Source: Candidatus Woesearchaeota archaeon (GTDB taxonomy: Archaea; Nanobdellota; Nanobdellia; Woesearchaeales; JAGVZT01). From it: a DNA stretch of 5,304 bases. The stretch spans positions 1 through 5,304 of the forward strand of contig JAHWHA010000099.1 in assembly GCA_019323665.1 (NCBI GenBank), written 5' to 3'. Numbering within the stretch: position 1 is the stretch's first letter; each line of letters starts with the position of its first letter. A model generated the notes under the pieces. That model did not search any database. It was not told where the DNA came from and saw only the letters and a list, made by a program, of their open reading frames with translations. The translations under genes were made by a program, and so were the position numbers. Positions 4,341 through 5,304 of this stretch are shown here, one piece after another.

Positions 4341-5304
4341 ATGGGAACTGATTTCAAAGGGTTGATTGAACCAAAGGAGGTAAGCTTTGAAGAGCTGGAA
4401 AATAAGATTCTTGTTGTTGATTCATTCAACGTACTCTATCAATTCCTTAGCTCAATCAGGCAGGCTGACGGAACTTTACTTTCAGATTCTCATGGTAATG
4501 TGACCAGCCATCTTGTGGGTTTGTTCAGTCGCACAGTGCGGCTGATGAGCTATCGTATAAAGCCTGTGTTTGTCTTTGATGGCAAAGCACCAAGACTAAA
4601 ATCGAAAGAGCGAGAGAGACGTAAGGAGATAAAACAGGAGGCAAGGGCAAAGCTCGAGATTGCGAGGCAAGAAAAAGATATTGCAGCAATGCGCAAGTAT
4701 GCTGCTCGCACCTCTAAACTTAGTGATGAGATGGTTGAGGAGGCAAAGAAGCTCATTGAATTGCTTGGCTGCCCTGTTGTGCTGGCCCTCAGTGAGGGAG
4801 AGGCGCAGGCGGCACACTTTGTGCGCAAAGGTGATGGTTTTGCTGTTGTGAGCCAGGATTATGACAGCCTGCTGTATGGAGCTCCACTGGTTGTGAGAAA
4901 TCTCACATTAAGTTCGAGGAAAAAGCAAAGAGATCGGCTTTCATATGAGGCTATAAATCCAGAACTTGTGTCATTAGAGGACACCCTTAAGACTTTAAAG
5001 CTGAGCCAGGAACAGCTTATTGCACTGGCAATGCTAATTGGAACTGATTTTAATGTTGGGGGTATTAAGGGGATTGGGCCGAAGAAAGGCTACAAGCTTG
5101 TGCAGAAGCATGGTGATGATTTTGATGCGCTTTTTAGAGATGTCAAATGGGATGATTGTTTTGAGAACAGTTGGCAAGAGGTTTTTAAGCTCATAAAAAA
5201 TATGCCCATACATGACAACTATAGGCTGAGCTGGCGATTGCCTGAGCATAGTGCGATAATCAAGTTGTTGTCAGAGGATCATGATTTTTCAGAAAGCAGG
5301 GTTG
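4341..5304 (+). CDS. fen: Flap endonuclease 1 (3' end outside window)
   Basis: This is the archaeal FEN-1, which removes 5' flaps during Okazaki-fragment maturation and base-excision repair. The window holds 321 codons of an expected ~340. All seven metal-binding acids of the Pyrococcus furiosus enzyme are present at the same numbers: D27, D80, E152, E154 (SEGEAQAA), D173, D175 (SQDYDSLL) and D236 (GTDFN). The helical-arch residues K87 and R94 are kept. GGIKGIGPKK (240-249) is the helix-hairpin-type, potassium-binding element that grips duplex DNA. The visible end, HDFSESRV, lies about 20 residues before the usual C-terminus, so the PCNA-binding PIP box, if present, is off-window. The N-terminus MGTDFKGLI matches the family, whose Gly2 must be exposed, supporting this start. 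The gap to the upstream gene is 17 bp with no Shine-Dalgarno sequence or clear promoter, so co-transcription is likely. Confidence 0.97.
   Translation, partial: MGTDFKGLIEPKEVSFEELENKILVVDSFNVLYQFLSSIRQADGTLLSDSHGNVTSHLVGLFSRTVRLMSYRIKPVFVFDGKAPRLKSKERERRKEIKQEARAKLEIARQEKDIAAMRKYAARTSKLSDEMVEEAKKLIELLGCPVVLALSEGEAQAAHFVRKGDGFAVVSQDYDSLLYGAPLVVRNLTLSSRKKQRDRLSYEAINPELVSLEDTLKTLKLSQEQLIALAMLIGTDFNVGGIKGIGPKKGYKLVQKHGDDFDALFRDVKWDDCFENSWQEVFKLIKNMPIHDNYRLSWRLPEHSAIIKLLSEDHDFSESRV

Noticed and set aside
4550..4851. Open frames on both strands (4550-4828 minus, 4596-4817 minus, 4660-4851 plus) inside the FEN-1 region
   Set aside because: They lie within a strongly conserved fen coding sequence in another frame and show no recognisable domain or initiation signal.
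1..5304. CRISPR array, insertion sequence or other mobile element
   Set aside because: No spaced direct repeats, transposase motifs or inverted terminal repeats were seen.

Overview
The window reads as chromosomal DNA of an archaeon. The evidence is an archaeal-type leucyl-tRNA synthetase tail, an archaeal SRP (7S) RNA with Alu and S domains, a one-domain tRNA-splicing endonuclease, an archaeal/eukaryal FEN-1 nuclease, TATA-box promoters about 26-29 bp from the inferred starts, and oligo-T terminators. Compact gene packing and a small membrane-anchored Cys-rich protein with a dockerin domain suggest a DPANN lineage (Woesearchaeota/Pacearchaeota-like). That placement is inference from remembered protein style, not a search result.

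Region 1 (1-1352, + strand) is the end of an operon. It holds the C-terminal piece of LeuRS (cut by the left edge), a RimJ/RimL-type GNAT acetyltransferase overlapping it by 4 bp (ATGA), and a Nudix hydrolase overlapping that by 11 bp. The operon collides head-on with region 2.

Region 2 (1352-1660, - strand) is the SRP RNA gene, about 272 nt, with its own TATA box. Its 3' end coincides with the Nudix stop codon. The likely SRP terminator T-tracts are the antisense of A-rich, mostly lysine, codons at the end of the Nudix gene.

Region 3 (about 1700-2557, + strand) is a monocistronic unit divergent from the SRP RNA. It has a TATA box, the only strong Shine-Dalgarno sequence in the window, a membrane-anchored extracellular protein with eight cysteines and a C-terminal type I dockerin, and a T-rich terminator.

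Region 4 (2593-5304, + strand) holds endA, which has a lysine-rich N-terminal tail and a probably leaderless start. Next is an uncharacterised two-part protein (winged-helix N-terminus, Pro/Gln/Lys-rich linker, Mrr-like restriction-endonuclease-fold C-terminus) that appears to have its own leaderless promoter. Then, 17 bp on, comes fen, which is cut by the right edge about 20 codons before its expected end.

The genes are mostly core information-processing functions: tRNA charging, tRNA splicing, protein targeting and flap processing. The least understood are the winged-helix/Mrr-like protein next to FEN-1 and the dockerin surface protein. I see no CRISPR array, insertion sequence, tRNA gene or phage module.
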